Assembly: GCF_002797715.1 (NCBI RefSeq)
Contig: NZ_PGFF01000001.1
Coordinates: forward strand, 2,317,304 to 2,381,303
DNA: 64,000 nt
Direction: 5' to 3'
Source of the DNA: Diaminobutyricimonas aerilata
GTDB taxonomy: Bacteria > Actinomycetota > Actinomycetes > Actinomycetales > Microbacteriaceae
Part shown: positions 48,246 through 61,359 of the stretch, in pieces
Position numbering within the stretch: position 1 is the stretch's first letter
Layout: every line of letters starts with the position of its first letter
Made by a program: the position numbers and the translations under genes
The notes under the pieces: generated by a model
Seen by the model: only the letters and a program-made list of their open reading frames with translations
Told to the model about the DNA's origin: nothing
Databases searched by the model: none

Positions 48246-48713
48246 TCAGACCGGGTTGCGTCGGCCGTGGCCGGCGTACGGACCCTGCCAGCCGTTCTGC
48301 GCGAACACCTCGGGACGGTACCGGTGCTCGGCGAACGCCATCACGAAGAGCCAGACGACGGGCGCGAAGACGCCGAGCACGACCCACGCGCCCTCGCGCC
48401 CGAACGCGAGCCCCGTACGTTACATGCCGATGCAGAGGAAGACGAACGTGACGATGCTGCCGCCGGGGATCAGCCCGAGCAGGGCGAGCCAGCCGGGTTG
48501 CCCGCCCACCTCGAGCCAGACCCAGACGTTGTAGAACGGCACCCACGCCTTCCACTGCTCGACGCCGACCTTCGTGAAGAAGAACATCAGGGCGATCGCC
48601 TGCACCGCGTAGACGAGCGCCGCGATGAGAAGGAACGACACGAAGAAGGTGCCGAAGAACAGCGCCATGAACTCCGGAGGCAACACCGGGTTCACCAGGT
48701 CGTCGTCGTGCAT
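48246..48713 (-). pseudogene. DUF5684-like membrane protein gene interrupted by one in-frame stop
   Basis: The first 97 codons (from ATG 48713) encode membrane helices with the DUF5684 pattern: EQWKAWVPFYNVWVWLEVGGQPGWLALLGLIPG. A TAA at 48420-48422 follows IGM. The same frame then stays open for 57 more codons to TGA at 48246, reading RTGLAFGREGAWVVLGVF and APVVWLFVMAF, exactly what normally follows IGMY in such proteins. A single TAC- or TAT-to-TAA change explains the break. Either the gene is a recent pseudogene, or a truncated 97-residue protein without its last helix is made, or the base is a sequencing error. Confidence 0.82.
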
Positions 48714-48734
48714 GCGCGCTCCCGTCGTCGGCGG

Positions 48735-49481
48735 TCAGACCACGAGGTCGAGCACACCCGCACCGCTCGGCGTGAGCCGGAACCCCGCGGACGGCGCCCA
48801 CTCGATCAGCGACGCCAGGTCCGCATGAACGATACCGGAGTCGAGCACGGCTCGCGTGAAGCGGCCCTTGCCCGACTTGTTGAAGTGGTTGAGCGCCTTG
48901 CGGGTGCCGTCCGGCGTCTCGGTCACGACACGCACGTAGGCCGCGTCCGGTCGCACGGGCGCCGGCCCGAGGGCGACGTAGCCCTCCGAGCGGAGGTCGA
49001 GCACGACGCCGTCGTGCTCGGCGAGCCGGGCGGAGACGCCCGTCGCCCAGTGACGACGCAACACGAGGTCGGGCAATCGCGAGTCGTGCGACAACCGGTA
49101 CGCCGGGATCGGGTCGAGGGCGCCGACGAGTCCGAAGAGCGCCGAGTGCACGACGACGTGACGCCCCGCGAACCCGCGCTCCGGGGCGCCGAGCGAGGCG
49201 GCGTCGAGGGCGTCGTAGAGCACACCCGTGTACCGGTCGATCGCCGGCATCACCGGCGAATGGCGGATGTTCCGGTTGCGGTCGATCTCGAACCGCTGCG
49301 TCGGGCCGAGCTTGAGCGCCGCGGCGGCGGTCGTCGCGTTCCGGCTCACCCGGGCGAGGGCCGCGAGGGCGGCGCGGCGTTCCCGGGTGAGTTCCGGAAA
49401 GCTCAGCGCGGCCAGGTCGAGGCTCGACTCGGCGACTCCCCCGTCGCGCTTGGTCTCGGAGGGAGGAAGGATCAGGAACAT
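48735..49481 (-). CDS. yaaA: Peroxide-stress protein YaaA (DUF328/UPF0246)
   Basis: 248-residue protein of the YaaA family, which in E. coli limits iron-driven damage under peroxide stress. Diagnostic segments are the N-terminal FLILPPSETK, the central DRYTGVLYDALDAASL, HSALFGLVGALDPIPAYRLSHDSRLP, DLRSEGYVALGP and NHFNKSGKGRF. Its ATG shares one base with the stop of the P-loop kinase gene upstream (TGATG), so the two are coupled. Confidence 0.93.
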   Translation of the reverse strand: MFLILPPSETKRDGGVAESSLDLAALSFPELTRERRAALAALARVSRNATTAAAALKLGPTQRFEIDRNRNIRHSPVMPAIDRYTGVLYDALDAASLGAPERGFAGRHVVVHSALFGLVGALDPIPAYRLSHDSRLPDLVLRRHWATGVSARLAEHDGVVLDLRSEGYVALGPAPVRPDAAYVRVVTETPDGTRKALNHFNKSGKGRFTRAVLDSGIVHADLASLIEWAPSAGFRLTPSGAGVLDLVV

Positions 49482-50002
49482 CAGTCCGTCACGAAGGCGA
49501 TCGCGCGTTCCGCGTTCGCGTCGATCGGATGCACGGAGTCGAGGGTCACCCGCGGGGCCAGCGCGGCCTCACCCGACCATTCCGCGTACTCCTCGAGACT
49601 CTGCTCGACGGCGTGCCAGGTGGGCTCGGCGAGGTGCGCGAGGTTCCGGCGCCGCTTCTCGAGCCGGCGCCGGTGGACCTCCGGGTCGCTGCACTCGATC
49701 TCGACGAATCGCAGCGGCACCTTGTGCTTCGCGGCGAGACGCACCCACTGCTCACGGGCGGGACCGACGGCGTTGACCGCGTCGACGATGACCGTCTGCC
49801 CGGCCGCGAGAATCGCGTCGGCGAGGGTCTCGGCAACGAGGTACGCCGCGAGCCCCGTCGGCTGATCCGGGTCGATGCCCGCGGTGAGGATCGCCGACTC
49901 GAGCGGATCGACCGAGACGGTCGCCACGCCGAGCCGGCGCCCCACGAGGGCCGCGATGGTGCTCTTGCCCGCGCCGGGCAGACCCGCCATCGCGATGAGC
50001 AT
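49481..50002 (-). CDS. P-loop kinase-like AAA protein
   Basis: 173-residue P-loop protein. Walker A is GLPGAGKST (Lys13). VSVDPLESAIL and VIVDAVNAV follow, in the pattern of small-molecule kinases (chloramphenicol phosphotransferase or zeta-like fold), with an Arg-rich lid HRRRLEKRRRN. The substrate is unknown. It starts two bases after the atpC stop, so it may ride on the ATP synthase transcript. Zeta-toxin identity is unlikely because no antitoxin partner is present. Confidence 0.85.
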   Translation of the reverse strand: MLIAMAGLPGAGKSTIAALVGRRLGVATVSVDPLESAILTAGIDPDQPTGLAAYLVAETLADAILAAGQTVIVDAVNAVGPAREQWVRLAAKHKVPLRFVEIECSDPEVHRRRLEKRRRNLAHLAEPTWHAVEQSLEEYAEWSGEAALAPRVTLDSVHPIDANAERAIAFVTD

Positions 50003-50004
50003 CG

Positions 50005-50265
50005 TCAGACCAACGCGGCGTTGCGCGCGACGATCGTCACGGTGTCGTGCTCGACCGAGAGGAACCCGTCTTCGGCGTTGGCGGTGACGTTGCCGCCGCC
50101 CGCGACCGTGACACGCACCTCACCGGCACCGAGGATGGCGAGCAGCGGCTCGTGCCCCGGGAGGATGCCGATCTCGCCCTCGGTGGTCCGGGCGATGATC
50201 TGCGACGCCTCGCCGGACCACACCTCGTGATCCGCCGAGACGACGCTGACCTTGAGAGCGGCCAT
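50005..50265 (-). CDS. atpC: ATP synthase F1 subunit epsilon
   Basis: 86-residue epsilon subunit, a short version consisting of the N-terminal beta-sandwich only: MAALKVSVVSADHEVW, IARTTEGEIGILPGHEPLLAIL, FLSVEHDTVTIVA. The C-terminal helical hairpin found in E. coli epsilon is missing, as is common in actinobacteria. It starts two bases after the atpD stop. Confidence 0.95.
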   Translation of the reverse strand: MAALKVSVVSADHEVWSGEASQIIARTTEGEIGILPGHEPLLAILGAGEVRVTVAGGGNVTANAEDGFLSVEHDTVTIVARNAALV

Positions 50266-50267
50266 GA

Positions 50268-52650
<2,383 letters not shown>

Positions 52651-52689
52651 GTCGTTACTTTCCCTCTAGCTGGAACTCGTCGGCCGCGT

Positions 52690-54327
52690 TCAGCGACGGC
52701 CCTTGACGATCTTTTCCTGGTTGATGTCCTCGTCGGCGAGCTCTTCGAACTGCTCCTTGCCCGGGCCGCTCAGCGAGGAGCCGTCGCCGGTCTGGAACTC
52801 GAGCTTGAACTCGTCGATCTTCTTGTCGAGGGCGGCGACGGTGTCGTCGTCGAGCACGTTGGTCTCGCGCAGGGTGCTGAGGATCTCGGTGTTGCGACCG
52901 AGGTAGTCCAGCAGCTCACGCTCGAAGCGCAGGATGTCTTCGACGGGCACCTCGTCGAGCTTGCCGTTGGTGCCGGCCCAGATCGAGACGACCTGCTCCT
53001 CCACCGGGTACGGCGAGTACTGCGGCTGCTTGAGCAGCTCGGTCAGACGCGCACCACGGGCCAGCTGGCGACGGCTCGTCGCGTCGAGGTCCGACGCGAA
53101 CATCGCGAAGGCCTCGAGCGAGCGGTACTGCGACAGCTCGAGCTTGAGCGTTCCGGAGACCTTCTTGATCGACTTCACCTGGGCGTCACCACCGACGCGC
53201 GACACCGAGATGCCGACGTCGACCGCGGGACGCTGGTTCGCGTTGAACAGGTCGGACTGCAGGAAGATCTGCCCGTCGGTGATCGAGATCACGTTGGTCG
53301 GGATGTACGCCGAGACGTCGTTCGCCTTGGTCTCGATGATCGGGAGTCCGGTCATCGATCCGGCACCGAGCTCGTCGGAGAGCTTCGCGCAACGCTCCAG
53401 CAGGCGGGAGTGCAGGTAGAACACGTCGCCCGGGTACGCCTCGCGGCCCGGCGGGCGGCGCAGCAGGAGGGACACGGCGCGGTACGCCTCGGCCTGCTTC
53501 GACAGGTCGTCGAAGATGATGAGCACGTGCTTGCCGCCGTACATCCAGTGCTGGCCGATGGCCGAGCCGGTGTAGGGCGCGAGGTACTTGAAGCCGGCGG
53601 GGTCCGACGCGGGCGAGGCGACGATGGTGGTGTACTCCATCGCGCCGGCGTCCTCGAGGGCGCCCTTCACCGCGGCGATGGTCGAGCCCTTCTGGCCGAT
53701 CGCGACGTAGATGCAGCGAACCTGCTTGTTGACGTCGCCCGACTCCCAGTTGGCCTTCTGGTTCAGGATCGTGTCGATCGCGATGGCGGTCTTGCCGGTC
53801 TGGCGGTCGCCGATGATGAGCTGACGCTGTCCGCGACCGATCGGGATCATCGCGTCGATCGCCTTGATGCCGGTCTGCATGGGCTCGTGCACGCTCTTGC
53901 GCTGCATGACGCCGGGCGCCTGCAGCTCGAGGGCGCGACGGCCTTCCGACGCGATCTCACCGAGACCGTCGATCGGATTGCCGAGCGGGTCGACGACGCG
54001 GCCGAGGTAGCCGTCGCCGACGGGCACCGAGAGCACCTCGCCCGTGCGGGTGACCTCCATCCCCTCCTCGATGCCGGCGAACTCGCCGAGCACGATGGTG
54101 CCGATCTCGTTCTCGTCGAGGTTCTGCGCGAGCCCGAGGGTGCCGTCCGCGAAGCGGATGAGCTCGTTGGCCATCACGCCGGGGAGGCCCTCGACGTGCG
54201 CGATGCCGTCGCCCGCGTCGGTGACGTACCCGACCTCGGTCGTCGACGCCTGGCTCGGCTCGTACGCGCGCACGAAGTCCTTGAGTGCGTCGCGGATCTC
54301 ATCCGGGCTGATCGTGATGTCTGCCAT
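52690..54327 (-). CDS. atpA: ATP synthase F1 subunit alpha
   Basis: 545-residue non-catalytic nucleotide-binding subunit. Walker A is [30 protein letters not shown] and the family motif [13 protein letters not shown] are present. The C-terminal extension (about 30 residues beyond the E. coli length, ending in KIVKGRR) is common in actinobacterial AtpA, where it can suppress ATP hydrolysis in mycobacteria; whether that holds here is inference. Confidence 0.98.
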   Translation of the reverse strand: MADITISPDEIRDALKDFVRAYEPSQASTTEVGYVTDAGDGIAHVEGLPGVMANELIRFADGTLGLAQNLDENEIGTIVLGEFAGIEEGMEVTRTGEVLSVPVGDGYLGRVVDPLGNPIDGLGEIASEGRRALELQAPGVMQRKSVHEPMQTGIKAIDAMIPIGRGQRQLIIGDRQTGKTAIAIDTILNQKANWESGDVNKQVRCIYVAIGQKGSTIAAVKGALEDAGAMEYTTIVASPASDPAGFKYLAPYTGSAIGQHWMYGGKHVLIIFDDLSKQAEAYRAVSLLLRRPPGREAYPGDVFYLHSRLLERCAKLSDELGAGSMTGLPIIETKANDVSAYIPTNVISITDGQIFLQSDLFNANQRPAVDVGISVSRVGGDAQVKSIKKVSGTLKLELSQYRSLEAFAMFASDLDATSRRQLARGARLTELLKQPQYSPYPVEEQVVSIWAGTNGKLDEVPVEDILRFERELLDYLGRNTEILSTLRETNVLDDDTVAALDKKIDEFKLEFQTGDGSSLSGPGKEQFEELADEDINQEKIVKGRR

Positions 54328-54356
54328 GGGTTGTTCCTTCGGGGTTTGCGCTGGGA

Positions 54357-55139
54357 TCAGCCAGCGAGCTGAAGTCTGAGGTCGTTGAGCTTGGCGGCGA
54401 TGCTGCCGTCGATGACGTCGTTCCCGACCTGCACGCGGAGTCCGCCGAGCACGCGGGGGTCGATGACCTGGTTCAGTCGCACGTGGCGCCCGTACCGGGC
54501 CGTGAGGCTCTGCTCGAGGCGGTCCAGCTGCGCCGGCGCCACGGGTGTCGCACTCGTGACCGTGGCCACCAGCCGACCGCCCTGGTCGGCCACCACGGTC
54601 GAGGCGTACCGCAGTGATTCTCTCAGGCTGCGGCCGCGAGGCTGCTGAACGAGGTGACGCACGATCGCGATGGTCTGCGGCTGGGCCTTGCCGGTGAGCA
54701 ACCGGTCGACGAGGCCGACCTTCTGGTCGACGCCGCTCAGCTTGCTGCCGATCGCGAGTTCGAGCGTGGGGTCCGACGCGACCGCCGAGGCGACCGTGAA
54801 GAGCTCCCGCTCGAGGCCGTCGTCGGCCGACGCTGCGATCGCGCGCAGCCCGAGCTCCTCGACGCCGCCGAGGAGCTCCTCGGGGGTCGACCAGCGGGTC
54901 GAGGCCACCGAGTCGAGCACGGCCCTCGCCGTCGCGCCGAAGCCGGCGAACACCGCCGCGACGAGCGCGCGCTTCTCGGCCGCTCCCGCGGAGGGGTCGG
55001 CGAGTGCGGACCGGAGCTGGGCGGAGCCGCCCAGCACACGGCCGGCCTGGAGCAGCTGCTCACCGGTCGAGGCGTCGACGTTCTGGCCGTCGAGCACCTC
55101 GCGCGCGGCGGCGAGTGCTTCTCTCGTCGCTGATCCCAC
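54357..55139 (-). CDS. atpH: ATP synthase F1 subunit delta
   Basis: 260-residue stator subunit. It is longer than the 177 residues of E. coli delta because of an N-terminal Ala-rich helical extension, as in other actinobacteria, but is not fused to subunit b as in mycobacteria. The C-terminal OSCP signature reads [24 protein letters not shown] with [23 protein letters not shown]. It starts three bases after the atpF stop. Confidence 0.95.
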   Translation of the reverse strand: MGSATREALAAAREVLDGQNVDASTGEQLLQAGRVLGGSAQLRSALADPSAGAAEKRALVAAVFAGFGATARAVLDSVASTRWSTPEELLGGVEELGLRAIAASADDGLERELFTVASAVASDPTLELAIGSKLSGVDQKVGLVDRLLTGKAQPQTIAIVRHLVQQPRGRSLRESLRYASTVVADQGGRLVATVTSATPVAPAQLDRLEQSLTARYGRHVRLNQVIDPRVLGGLRVQVGNDVIDGSIAAKLNDLRLQLAG

Positions 55140-55142
55140 GGG

Positions 55143-55709
55143 TTACGCCTTCGCCTGCTCGGAGGCCTCGAGGTCCGCGAGGAAGCGGTCCACGATCGCC
55201 TGCGACTTCGCGTCGTCGGAGAGGCTCTCGCCGATGACGCCCGACGCGAGGTCGATCGCCAGCGTGCCGACCTCGGAACGCAGGGACACGAGCGCAGCCT
55301 GCCGCTCGGCCTCGATCTGCGCCTGGGCGTTCGCGGTGATGCGCGCCGCCTCGGCGTTCGCCTGCTCCTTGAGCTCGGCGAGGATCTTCTGGCCGTCGAC
55401 GCGGGCCTGCTCGCGGATGCGAGCCGCTTCGCTGCGCGCGTCGGCGAGCTGCTTGTTGTACTCCTCGAGCGCCGCGGCCGCTTCGGCCTGGGCGTTCTCG
55501 GCCTTCTTGATACCGCCCTCGATCTGCTCCGCGCGCTCGTCGAGCGTCTTCTGGATGCGCGGGAGCACACGCCAGATGAAGAACGCCGCGACGATCGCGA
55601 AGATGACCGCCGACCAGAAGATGTCGTAGAACTCCGGCAGCAGCGGGTTCCGCGCAGTCTCGGCCTCGCCGTGCGTCTCGAACGGTGCCAACAGGAATGC
55701 GTTCAGCAT
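55143..55709 (-). CDS. atpF: ATP synthase F0 subunit b
   Basis: 188-residue peripheral-stalk subunit. One N-terminal membrane helix (about residues 28-48, FWSAVIFAIVAAFFIWRVLP) is followed by a long charged coiled coil rich in Ala, Glu and Gln (RAEQIEGGIKKAENAQAEAAAALEEY). It anchors F1 through delta. Start at 55709, 25 bases after the atpE stop. Confidence 0.96.
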   Translation of the reverse strand: MLNAFLLAPFETHGEAETARNPLLPEFYDIFWSAVIFAIVAAFFIWRVLPRIQKTLDERAEQIEGGIKKAENAQAEAAAALEEYNKQLADARSEAARIREQARVDGQKILAELKEQANAEAARITANAQAQIEAERQAALVSLRSEVGTLAIDLASGVIGESLSDDAKSQAIVDRFLADLEASEQAKA

Positions 55710-55734
55710 CCTGCCTCCTTAAGCGGGGTCGAGA

Positions 55735-56819
<1,085 letters not shown>

Positions 56820-56886
56820 CGCTGACTCCTGAATCGGGGCGTGCGAGCACGCGGCGATCGGGCAAGAAGGGGGGCTTTCGTCCCCC

Positions 56887-56925
56887 AGCCTAGCAAGGAA
56901 GAATGCCCCCCGACGAATCGGGAGG
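56887..56925 (-). promoter_or_regulatory. Hairpin and candidate promoter ahead of the atp operon
   Basis: On the minus strand a hairpin (arms 56906-56913 and 56918-56925, CGAA-type loop on the plus strand, one mismatch) followed by a C/T-rich stretch could end the wecA-atpI transcript. Immediately after it, TGC followed by TAGGCT (56892-56887) resembles an extended -10 element. It would give a leader of about 60 bases before atpB. No good -35 seen. Confidence 0.4.
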
Positions 56926-56936
56926 CGGATCCGGTG

Positions 56937-57383
56937 TCAGCGGCCGCTGCGGGGCTCCCCCGGCAGGTCGATGTCGCTCACGTACGGGATGCGCGCACGC
57001 ACGAAGGCGAGCACGTCCGCGGCGAGCGAGCCGAGCACCGCGACGACGATCGTGATGAAGAGCACGTACGGGTTGAGGAAGTCCTGGCCGCCGAGCAGGA
57101 TCACGAGCACCAGGAAGATCACGAGCTTGAGCAGCCAACCGCCCATGACGATGCCGAAGAAGAGCGGGCTGAACAACTCCCCCTTCGACACGCTCACCGC
57201 AGCGAGGATCGTGAGCGCGGTCAGTCCGAGGAACACCGCGGTCATCGCCGCCCCGACGAGGGCGCCGAGCAGCCCCGGCACACCGTCGACCGCGAAGCCG
57301 ATCGCGCCGCCGATCACGGCGATCGCGAGGGCGAGCAGTGCGCCGTACAGGGCGGCGCGCTTGAGCAACGGGGCGGCGGTCAT
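56937..57383 (-). CDS. Small membrane protein ahead of the atp operon (AtpI-like)
   Basis: 148-residue protein with four predicted helices (about residues 8-30, 34-60, 70-95, 98-125). Its position directly upstream of atpB, and the pattern of two helix pairs, match the AtpI/ATP synthase subunit I-like proteins that assist c-ring assembly or Mg2+ supply. The sequence itself is too variable for certainty. It begins with ATGA overlapping the wecA stop. A C-terminal basic, proline-containing tail (DIDLPGEPRSGR) faces the cytoplasm. Confidence 0.75.
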   Translation of the reverse strand: MTAAPLLKRAALYGALLALAIAVIGGAIGFAVDGVPGLLGALVGAAMTAVFLGLTALTILAAVSVSKGELFSPLFFGIVMGGWLLKLVIFLVLVILLGGQDFLNPYVLFITIVVAVLGSLAADVLAFVRARIPYVSDIDLPGEPRSGR

Positions 57384-58690
57384 TCTTTCCTGTCCTTCAG
57401 TCGTCGGAGTGCCGCATCCGTCTGGCGCGGGTCGGGCTGGTCGTCGATTTCGTTGGACGCCTCGTCGAGCGGGTCGAAGCGCGCGGTCGCCTCGTCGGCG
57501 CCGAGTTCGTCCGGGCTGAGCGACTGGACGGCGGTCTCGACCGCCTTGCGCCGGGTGAGCGGCAACAGGGTGACGACGGTGCACGCGACGAGGCCGACCG
57601 AGATGAAGGCGAGGGCCCACGCCCAGTGCACGAACAGCGGCAGCAGGCATCCGACCGCGACGACCGTCGTCCAGGCGTAGAAGATGAACACCGCGTGCTG
57701 GTGCGTGTGCCCCATGTCGAGCAGGCGGTGGTGCAGATGCCGACGATCGGCCGAGAACGGGGACTTGCCCGCGCCGAGCCGGCGCACGACGGCGAGCCCG
57801 AAGTCGAGCAGGGGCACGACGAGGATCGCGAACGGCAGGATGATCGGGATGAGCGACGGCAGCAGTTGCGACCGGCTGATGGTCTGCGGATCCACCTGCG
57901 TCGTCACCGCGATCGCGGAGGCGGCCATCAGCAGTCCGACGAGCAGCGCCCCCGAGTCGCCCATGAACAGACGCGCAGGCCGCTTCAACTGGCCCCGCAC
58001 CTCCACACGCCAGTTGTACGGGATGAAGCCCAGACACGCACCGCCGAGCAGCACCGTCAGCAGCGACGCGAGGTTGAAGTACTCGGTGCGTCCGCCCGCC
58101 TGCAGCAGGTAGGCGTAGATGAAGAAGACACCGCTCGCGATCATCGCGACCCCGGCGACGAGTCCGTCGAGCCCGTCGATGAAGTTCATCGCGTTCATGA
58201 CGAGCACAACGGCGAGCACGGTGAGCATGAACGACTGCGTCGGCGAGAGCAGGTACACCCCCACGACCGGCTCGCTCGTCTCCGACGGTACGACGATCGG
58301 CAGCGACACGAGCTGGATGCCGCCCCAGGCGAGCACACCGCCGGCGAGGATCTGCGCGCCGAGCTTGATCGTCCAGTCGAGATCCCACAGGTCGTCGACG
58401 ACGCCGACCACCACGATCAGCAGGGCCGCGAGCAGGATCGCGAGGATGCGGTCCGGATGGTCGAAGACGATGTCGAACTCGTCGAGCTGCGACGCGAGGG
58501 CGAGGGCCGCGAGCACGCCGAGGAACATCGCGACGCCGCCGAGGCGGGGCGTCGGGCTCGTGTGCACGTCCCGGTCGCGGATCTTCGGGTACAGCTTGAA
58601 GCGCAGGCCCAGCCGCCACGTCACGTAGGCGAGCACGGCGGTCGATCCCGCCGACACCACACCGACGAGCGCGTAGAAGACTATGCGCAC
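57380..58690 (-). CDS. Undecaprenyl-phosphate GlcNAc-1-phosphate transferase-like (MraY/WecA family)
   Basis: 436-residue polytopic membrane enzyme (about 11 helices) that links a sugar phosphate to a polyprenyl carrier to start cell-wall glycopolymer synthesis. Active-site motifs are GVVDDLWDLDWT, NAMNFIDGLDGL, FMGDSGAL and the histidine loop HLHHRLLDMGHT. Its place just before the atp genes matches rfe/wecA of mycobacteria, which starts arabinogalactan linker synthesis. In Microbacteriaceae the product polymer is not known from sequence. An acidic cytoplasmic tail of about 60 residues ends the protein. It overlaps tsaC by ten bases. Confidence 0.92.
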   Translation of the reverse strand: MRIVFYALVGVVSAGSTAVLAYVTWRLGLRFKLYPKIRDRDVHTSPTPRLGGVAMFLGVLAALALASQLDEFDIVFDHPDRILAILLAALLIVVVGVVDDLWDLDWTIKLGAQILAGGVLAWGGIQLVSLPIVVPSETSEPVVGVYLLSPTQSFMLTVLAVVLVMNAMNFIDGLDGLVAGVAMIASGVFFIYAYLLQAGGRTEYFNLASLLTVLLGGACLGFIPYNWRVEVRGQLKRPARLFMGDSGALLVGLLMAASAIAVTTQVDPQTISRSQLLPSLIPIILPFAILVVPLLDFGLAVVRRLGAGKSPFSADRRHLHHRLLDMGHTHQHAVFIFYAWTTVVAVGCLLPLFVHWAWALAFISVGLVACTVVTLLPLTRRKAVETAVQSLSPDELGADEATARFDPLDEASNEIDDQPDPRQTDAALRRLKDRKE

Positions 58691-59352
58691 TTGTCGGCCC
58701 CGACCACCTCGACGATCTGCTCGTCGGGGATGACGCCGTGCCGCACGATGCGCAGCTTGCCGCCCTCCGCGAGCAGTCCCGTCGCGTCGACGATCGTCGA
58801 CGACGGTTCGGCGGCCCCGGGGTAGTCCTCCCCCGCGCGTCCGTCTTCGAGGTAGACGGCGACGCTCTCGCCGAGCATGACCTCGGCGTCCGTCGCGGTC
58901 AGCGCGGGGGGCTGACCACTGAGATTGGCGCTCGACACGGCGAGCGGACCGGTCTCGGACAGCAGCTCGAGCGCGATCCGGTTGCGCGGCATGCGCAGCG
59001 CGACGGTGCCGCCGGTGTCGCCGAGGTCCCAGTGCAGCGACGGCTGCGCGGGGAGGATGACCGTGAGCCCGCCGGGCCAGAAGCGCTCGACGAGCGCGTC
59101 GACCTCCGGCGGCACGCGCTCGGCGAGTGCGGCGAGGGTCGGGATGCCCGGGATGAGCACGGGCGGCGGGGCCGTGCGGCCCTTGGCCGCGAGCAGCCGC
59201 TGCACGGCGGCGGGCGAGAACGCGTCGGCCGCGACGCCGTACACCGTGTCGGTGGGCATCACGACCAGTTCGCCGCGGCCGATCGCCGACCGCGCCAGGC
59301 GCATACCGGTCAGCAGCTCGTCGTCACGCGAACAGTCGTAGATGGGGGCCAT
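58681..59352 (-). CDS. tsaC: L-threonylcarbamoyladenylate synthase (Sua5/YciO/TsaC)
   Basis: 223-residue enzyme for the first step of the tRNA t6A37 modification (threonine, bicarbonate and ATP to TC-AMP). Motifs are VVMPTDTVYGVAADAF, LLAAKGR, FWPGGLTVIL, RMPRN and the SxN element in AVSSANLSGQPP. It lacks the C-terminal Sua5 domain. It sits between prmC and wecA in the order known from mycobacteria. Confidence 0.94.
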   Translation of the reverse strand: MAPIYDCSRDDELLTGMRLARSAIGRGELVVMPTDTVYGVAADAFSPAAVQRLLAAKGRTAPPPVLIPGIPTLAALAERVPPEVDALVERFWPGGLTVILPAQPSLHWDLGDTGGTVALRMPRNRIALELLSETGPLAVSSANLSGQPPALTATDAEVMLGESVAVYLEDGRAGEDYPGAAEPSSTIVDATGLLAEGGKLRIVRHGVIPDEQIVEVVGADKCA

Positions 59353-59402
59353 GTCGCCCTACATCGTAGTGCGACCCTCGAGCGGGGTCGTGGAGGGCGG
59401 AC

Positions 59403-60269
59403 TCAGGCGCGCGTGGCCGAGGTCGCCCGATCGCGCCCGAGCAGGTCGCGATGGGTCGCCGGAGCACGCCAGCCGTCCGAAGTGAGGAGCGCCGCGATCT
59501 CGGCCGCCTGCAGTTCGCCGTGCTCGATCACGAGCGTGCCGCCGGCGCGCAGCAGCCTGCTCGCGGTGCGCGACACCTGTCGCACGACGTCGAGGCCGTC
59601 GTCACCGCCGTAGAGCGCCGCGGCGGGATCGAACAGCCGCACCTCGGGATCGCGGGGCACCGCATCCGCCGGGATGTACGGCGGGTTCGAGACGACGACG
59701 TCGACGACGCCGTCGAGCTCAGGCAGGGCGTCGGCGAGATCGGCGAACACGAGCCGGGCGTTGTCGGCGCCGGTCTCGCGGAAGTTCTGCTTCGCCCAGA
59801 TGAACGCCTGGGGCGAGTTCTCGACGGCGTGCACGCGTGCGTGCGGCACCTCGGTGGCGAGGGCGAGGGCGATCGCTCCGCTGCCGGTGCCGAGGTCGAC
59901 GCCGACGGGTTCGGCCGACGGCACGGCCGCGAGCGCGTCGATCGCGATCTGGGCGACCGACTCCGTCTCCGGTCGGGGCACGAAGACCCCGGGTCCGACG
60001 GCGAGATCAAGGGAGCGGAACCCGGCGCGACCGGTGATGTGCTGCAACGGCTCCCGGGCGGCACGGCGCTCGACCGCCTCGGTCGCCGCGAGCAGATCGT
60101 CGGACGCGAGCTGCGCATCCGTCACCAGTCGCGCCTGCAGCGCTCCGCGCCCGAGCCCGAGCACGTGGCCGAGCAGCAGTTCGGCGTCGGCCTCCGGCGT
60201 GGGCACGCCGGCACGCGTGAGCACGCCGACGGCGTGGTCCCGGAAGGCCCGCAGGGTGACGGGGTTCAT
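59403..60269 (-). CDS. prmC: Release factor glutamine methyltransferase
   Basis: 288-residue PrmC (HemK) that methylates the Gln of the GGQ motif in release factors. The N-terminal helical domain includes DAELLLGHVLG. The methyltransferase core has the SAM motif VGVDLGTGSGAIALAL and the catalytic NPPY in VVVSNPPYIPADAV, with FVPRPETE before it. It lies ten bases after prfA, its substrate's gene. Confidence 0.96.
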   Translation of the reverse strand: MNPVTLRAFRDHAVGVLTRAGVPTPEADAELLLGHVLGLGRGALQARLVTDAQLASDDLLAATEAVERRAAREPLQHITGRAGFRSLDLAVGPGVFVPRPETESVAQIAIDALAAVPSAEPVGVDLGTGSGAIALALATEVPHARVHAVENSPQAFIWAKQNFRETGADNARLVFADLADALPELDGVVDVVVSNPPYIPADAVPRDPEVRLFDPAAALYGGDDGLDVVRQVSRTASRLLRAGGTLVIEHGELQAAEIAALLTSDGWRAPATHRDLLGRDRATSATRA

Positions 60270-60279
60270 GCGCGGGGGC

Positions 60280-61356
60280 TCACTGGTCGCCGAGGTCGGC
60301 GAGCCGTGCCTCCTCGTCGGCCTGGATGCACGAGTCGATGACGGGATCGAGCGCGCCATCCATGACCTGGTCGAGGTTGTAGGCCTTGTATCCGGTGCGG
60401 TGGTCGGCGATCCGGTTCTCGGGGAAGTTGTAGGTGCGGATGCGCTCGGAGCGGTCCATGCCCCGGATCTGGCTCTTGCGGGCATCCGAGGCGGCGGCGG
60501 CGAGTTCCTCCTGCTGGCGCGCGAGGATGCGGGCGCGCAGCACGCGCATGGCGGCCTCGCGGTTCTGCAGCTGGCTCTTCTCGTTCTGCATCGACACGAC
60601 GATGCCGGTCGGCAGGTGCGTGATGCGCACGGCGGAGTCGGTCGTGTTGACGGACTGGCCGCCGGGGCCGCTCGAGCGGTAGACGTCGATCTTGAGGTCG
60701 TTCGAGTTGATCTCGACCTCGCCGGGCTCGTCGACCTCGGGGAAGACGAGCACACCGGTCGTCGAGGTGTGGATGCGTCCCTGCGACTCGGTCGCCGGCA
60801 CGCGCTGCACGCGGTGCACGCCGCCCTCGTACTTGAGGTGCGCCCACACGCCCTGCGCCGGGTCGGTCGAATTCGACTTGATCGCGACCTGCACGTCCTT
60901 ATAGCCGCCGAGGTCCGACTCGGTGCGGTCGAGCAGCTCGGTCTTCCAGCCCTTCGACTCCGCGTAGTGCAGGTACATGCGCAACAGGTCGGCGGCGAAC
61001 AGGGCGCTCTCGGCCCCGCCTTCGCCCCCCTTGATCTCCATGATCACGTCGCGCCCGTCATCGGGGTCGCGCGGGATGAGCAGCCGGCGCAGCTTCTCCT
61101 GAGTGGCCTCGACCTGCTCTTCGAGCGTCGGGACCTCCTCGGCGAACGCCGCGTCCTCCTTGGCGAGCTCGCGCGCCGCCTCGAGGTCGTCGGTCGCCTG
61201 CTGCCACGCCGTGTGCGCGGCGGCGATGCGGCTCAGTTCCGCGTACCGCCGGTTGATCCTCTTCGCTCTGGCCGCATCCGCGTGAACGGCGGGATCCGAC
61301 AGCTGCTGCTGCAGATCCTCGTGCTCGGCCAGCAGCACCGCCACCGACTCGAACAC
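60280..61356 (-). CDS. prfA: Peptide chain release factor 1
   Basis: 358-residue RF1 recognising UAA and UAG. The tripeptide anticodon region [17 protein letters not shown], the catalytic GGQ in [20 protein letters not shown] and the C-terminal [18 protein letters not shown] are all present. GTG 61356 follows the rho stop after three bases, so rpmE, which separates these genes in mycobacteria, is absent here. Confidence 0.98.
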   Translation of the reverse strand: MFESVAVLLAEHEDLQQQLSDPAVHADAARAKRINRRYAELSRIAAAHTAWQQATDDLEAARELAKEDAAFAEEVPTLEEQVEATQEKLRRLLIPRDPDDGRDVIMEIKGGEGGAESALFAADLLRMYLHYAESKGWKTELLDRTESDLGGYKDVQVAIKSNSTDPAQGVWAHLKYEGGVHRVQRVPATESQGRIHTSTTGVLVFPEVDEPGEVEINSNDLKIDVYRSSGPGGQSVNTTDSAVRITHLPTGIVVSMQNEKSQLQNREAAMRVLRARILARQQEELAAAASDARKSQIRGMDRSERIRTYNFPENRIADHRTGYKAYNLDQVMDGALDPVIDSCIQADEEARLADLGDQ

Positions 61357-61359
61357 GGG

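Noticed and set aside
49481-50002. Zeta-type toxin of a toxin-antitoxin pair
   Set aside because: The fold is similar, but there is no small antitoxin gene adjacent and the context is the ATP synthase/yaaA transcript.
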